DNA of 64,000 bases from Galbula dea. Its lineage: Eukaryota; Chordata; Aves; Piciformes; Galbulidae. Every line of letters begins with the position of its first letter. Within the stretch, counting starts at the first letter, position 1. The notes beneath the pieces are model-generated. The model had not been told where the DNA came from, ran no database searches, and saw only the letters and a program-made list of their open reading frames with translations. Below are positions 62,446 through 64,000 of this stretch, one piece after another. Made by a program: the position numbers and the translations under genes. Where the stretch lies: the NCBI GenBank assembly GCA_013399015.1, contig VWZX01010114.1, positions 65,916-129,915 of the forward strand. Direction: 5' to 3'.

Positions 62446-64000
62446 GTAAACTATCACAAGAGTTTAAGAGAGCAAACCATGTTCTTGATCTCCTTATTTT
62501 CCATGTTAAACAACGATTTGTTTGGGCAATAGCTTCATAAAAATGGTATTTGTTGTGAAAATGTTCTAGTGGCTAGAAGTTCCCCATGATATGACACAGT
62601 CACATCCTTGTACAGCACACAGCTTTTAAGAAGTGGCCTGTGGAAGTGTGTGGTGATAATGACTGTATTATGACTAGTAGCCTAAATGCTGGTTACAATT
62701 CATCAGTGCTCTAACCAATGACTGTCACCAGAACCATGTTTTAAGAGAGGATTGAAAAGAGGAAAACACATACAGTTTTGCATGTTCCCTGGAAAAATGC
62801 TGGCATCAGTTAAAGAACAGAAGGGGTTATTTGGGAGGTTTGACAAATGGACAACCAAGAGCTAGCCCTGGCAAAGAAGTGGCCAAGGCTGGAATCCTGA
62901 TAACACAAGAAAGTTGACATACAGGCTATAGTTTTGTGTTTGAAATATCATACAAGGGAAGATACATAGTTCATGTTTGATGATGAAGGGATAAGGAGGA
63001 GTGCAGAAGGGTGACAGAGTTGGAAGTAATGAACCAGAAAAAATACCTTTATGGTAGTATTTTGTGTGAATTTAAGTTGGGCAAGATTGCATTTATCAAG
63101 GCAAAAGGGTACAAAGTTATAGTTGCAGAGAGTCACCACAGTGAGTGTGAGTGTGCAGGAATACTGTACTGGACATGATGCTTTTATACTCTGTGTTTCT
63201 TGTATTTTTCATTTTCTGATTGGAATCTCTTTGTGTGTGCATGGAAGCAATCAACTTTGAATTTATAGAGTCTATAGTGATTTAAGATAGTAGATATAAA
63301 CCCTGAGAAGCTTAATACATAGTTAGAACGTGTGTACATGCATGTTCTTCTTCTTGCCACCATCTCAAAACATGTGGAGGAAAGGAGGCTTATTAGGAGT
63401 AGTCAATGTGGATTCAGTAAGGGGAAGTCATGCTTGACTGCTCTGATAGCCTTTTATGATGGCACAACTAGATGGATAGATGAGGGGAGGGCAGTGGATG
63501 TGGTGTTTCTTGACTTCAGCAAAGCCTTTGATACTGTCTCCCATGGGATCCTCACAGCCAAGCTCAAGAAGTGTGGATTGGGTGATTGTGCAGTGAGGTG
63601 GATTGGGAACTGGCTGAAGGACAGAGCCCAGAGTGCTGTGGTCAGTGGAGCAGAGGCTAGCTGGAGGCCTGTGGCTAGTGGTGTCCCCCAGGGGTCGGTG
63701 CTGGGTCCAGTGCTATTCAATATAGTCATCAATGACCTGGATGAAGGCACAGAGTGTACCCTCAGCAAGTTTGCTGATGATACAAAACTGGGAGGAGTGG
63801 CTGACACACCAGAAGGCTGTGCTGCCATCCAGCATGGCCTGGACAGGCTGGAGAGCTGGGCAGGGAGACATTGAATGTGATTTAACAAGTGCAAGTGTAC
63901 AGTCCTGCATCTGGGGAAGAATAACCCCATGTATCAGTACAGGCTGGGGGCTGATCTGTTGGAGAGCAGCTCTGGGGAGAAAGACCTAGGGGTCCTGGTG
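62446..64000 (+). other. MLLT10: Intron, 5' part, running off the window
   Basis: No exon is seen. Bases 62446-63350 are unique-looking; from about 63353 a CR1 element occupies the rest. Confidence 0.85.
63353..64000 (+). mobile_element. CR1 LINE reverse-transcriptase region, 5'-truncated, right end outside window
   Basis: From about 63353 the frame reads [10 protein letters not shown], then the RT core. [14 protein letters not shown] holds the first catalytic Asp, [14 protein letters not shown] is the conserved mid motif, and K-F-A-D-D-T-K-L carries the F-A-D-D active-site pair. The reaction is target-primed reverse transcription of CR1 RNA (family knowledge). Two in-frame TGA codons at 63872-63874 and 63878-63880 break the frame. 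The same frame then continues through L-H-L-G-K-N-N-P-M and L-L-E-S-S-S to base 64000. The upstream RT and endonuclease parts are missing, so it is non-autonomous. The apparent ATG at 63332 precedes the CR1 homology and is chance. Confidence 0.95.

Larger units (their letters stand above)
1..64000 (+). other. MLLT10: MLLT10 (AF10) locus, internal part
   Basis: Eight plus-strand exons translate to a continuous match to vertebrate AF10, recognised from the second PHD finger (CYICDEQG, HGCRQAFHVTC, YCGYCKYH) and the downstream AT-hook (GPGRPKGNK). AF10 is a nuclear chromatin reader: its PHD-knuckle-PHD module binds histone H3 unmodified at Lys27, and its C-terminal octapeptide/leucine-zipper region recruits the H3K79 methyltransferase DOT1L (family knowledge). 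Here 1502 coding bases are spread over 55.4 kb. Upstream exons for PHD finger 1 and downstream exons for the zipper are not in the window. Identification is from recalled homology, not a search; MLLT6 (AF17) is the only close paralogue, and the wording of the linker fits AF10 better. Confidence 0.95.

Noticed and set aside
63454..63930. 158-codon minus-strand frame
   Set aside because: It is the antisense shadow of the CR1 reverse-transcriptase frame and contains no family motif.

Overview
This window is vertebrate, almost certainly avian, nuclear DNA. It holds eight consecutive plus-strand coding exons of MLLT10 (AF10) in a background of large introns. The bird call rests on the repeats: CR1 LINE fragments are the dominant interspersed repeat (14 pieces, many ending in the ATTCTGTG-type CR1 tail), there are solo LTRs typical of avian endogenous retroviruses, and no mammalian SINEs or LINE-1 were seen.

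Gene layout: exons lie at 7031-7140, 12618-12721, 14820-14913, 16901-16996, 30652-30747, 36860-37115, 39097-39663 and 62267-62445. Every acceptor is AG and every donor is GT. The phases join without a break into 500 codons preceded by two bases of a split codon. The product runs from the end of the C2HC knuckle through the second PHD finger, a Lys/Glu/His-rich basic stretch, a Ser-rich linker with an RGRKP motif, an AT-hook/NLS region and a Ser/Thr/Pro-rich segment. The first PHD finger (5' exons) and the DOT1L-binding octapeptide/leucine-zipper region (3' exons) lie outside the window. No second cellular gene, RNA gene or CRISPR array was recognised.

Repeat layout: bases 1-7030 are intron with small CR1 pieces. 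The 13.7 kb intron between 16997 and 30651 carries four solo LTRs within about 5.2 kb. Two of them (19291-20315 minus, 23499-24515 plus) form an inverted repeat of about 1 kb with a core over 99% identical but clearly divergent ends. The 6.1 kb intron before 36860 has a fifth, antisense LTR (35220-35775). The 22.6 kb intron 39664-62266 is mostly unremarkable sequence with CR1 fragments. The window ends inside a CR1 element whose reverse-transcriptase frame is readable to the last base apart from two stop codons.

The signal most worth following is the inverted LTR pair, whose pattern looks like recent gene conversion between two separate insertions. I saw no evidence of a novel enzymatic or defence system; this is an ordinary conserved chromatin gene with informative transposon archaeology.
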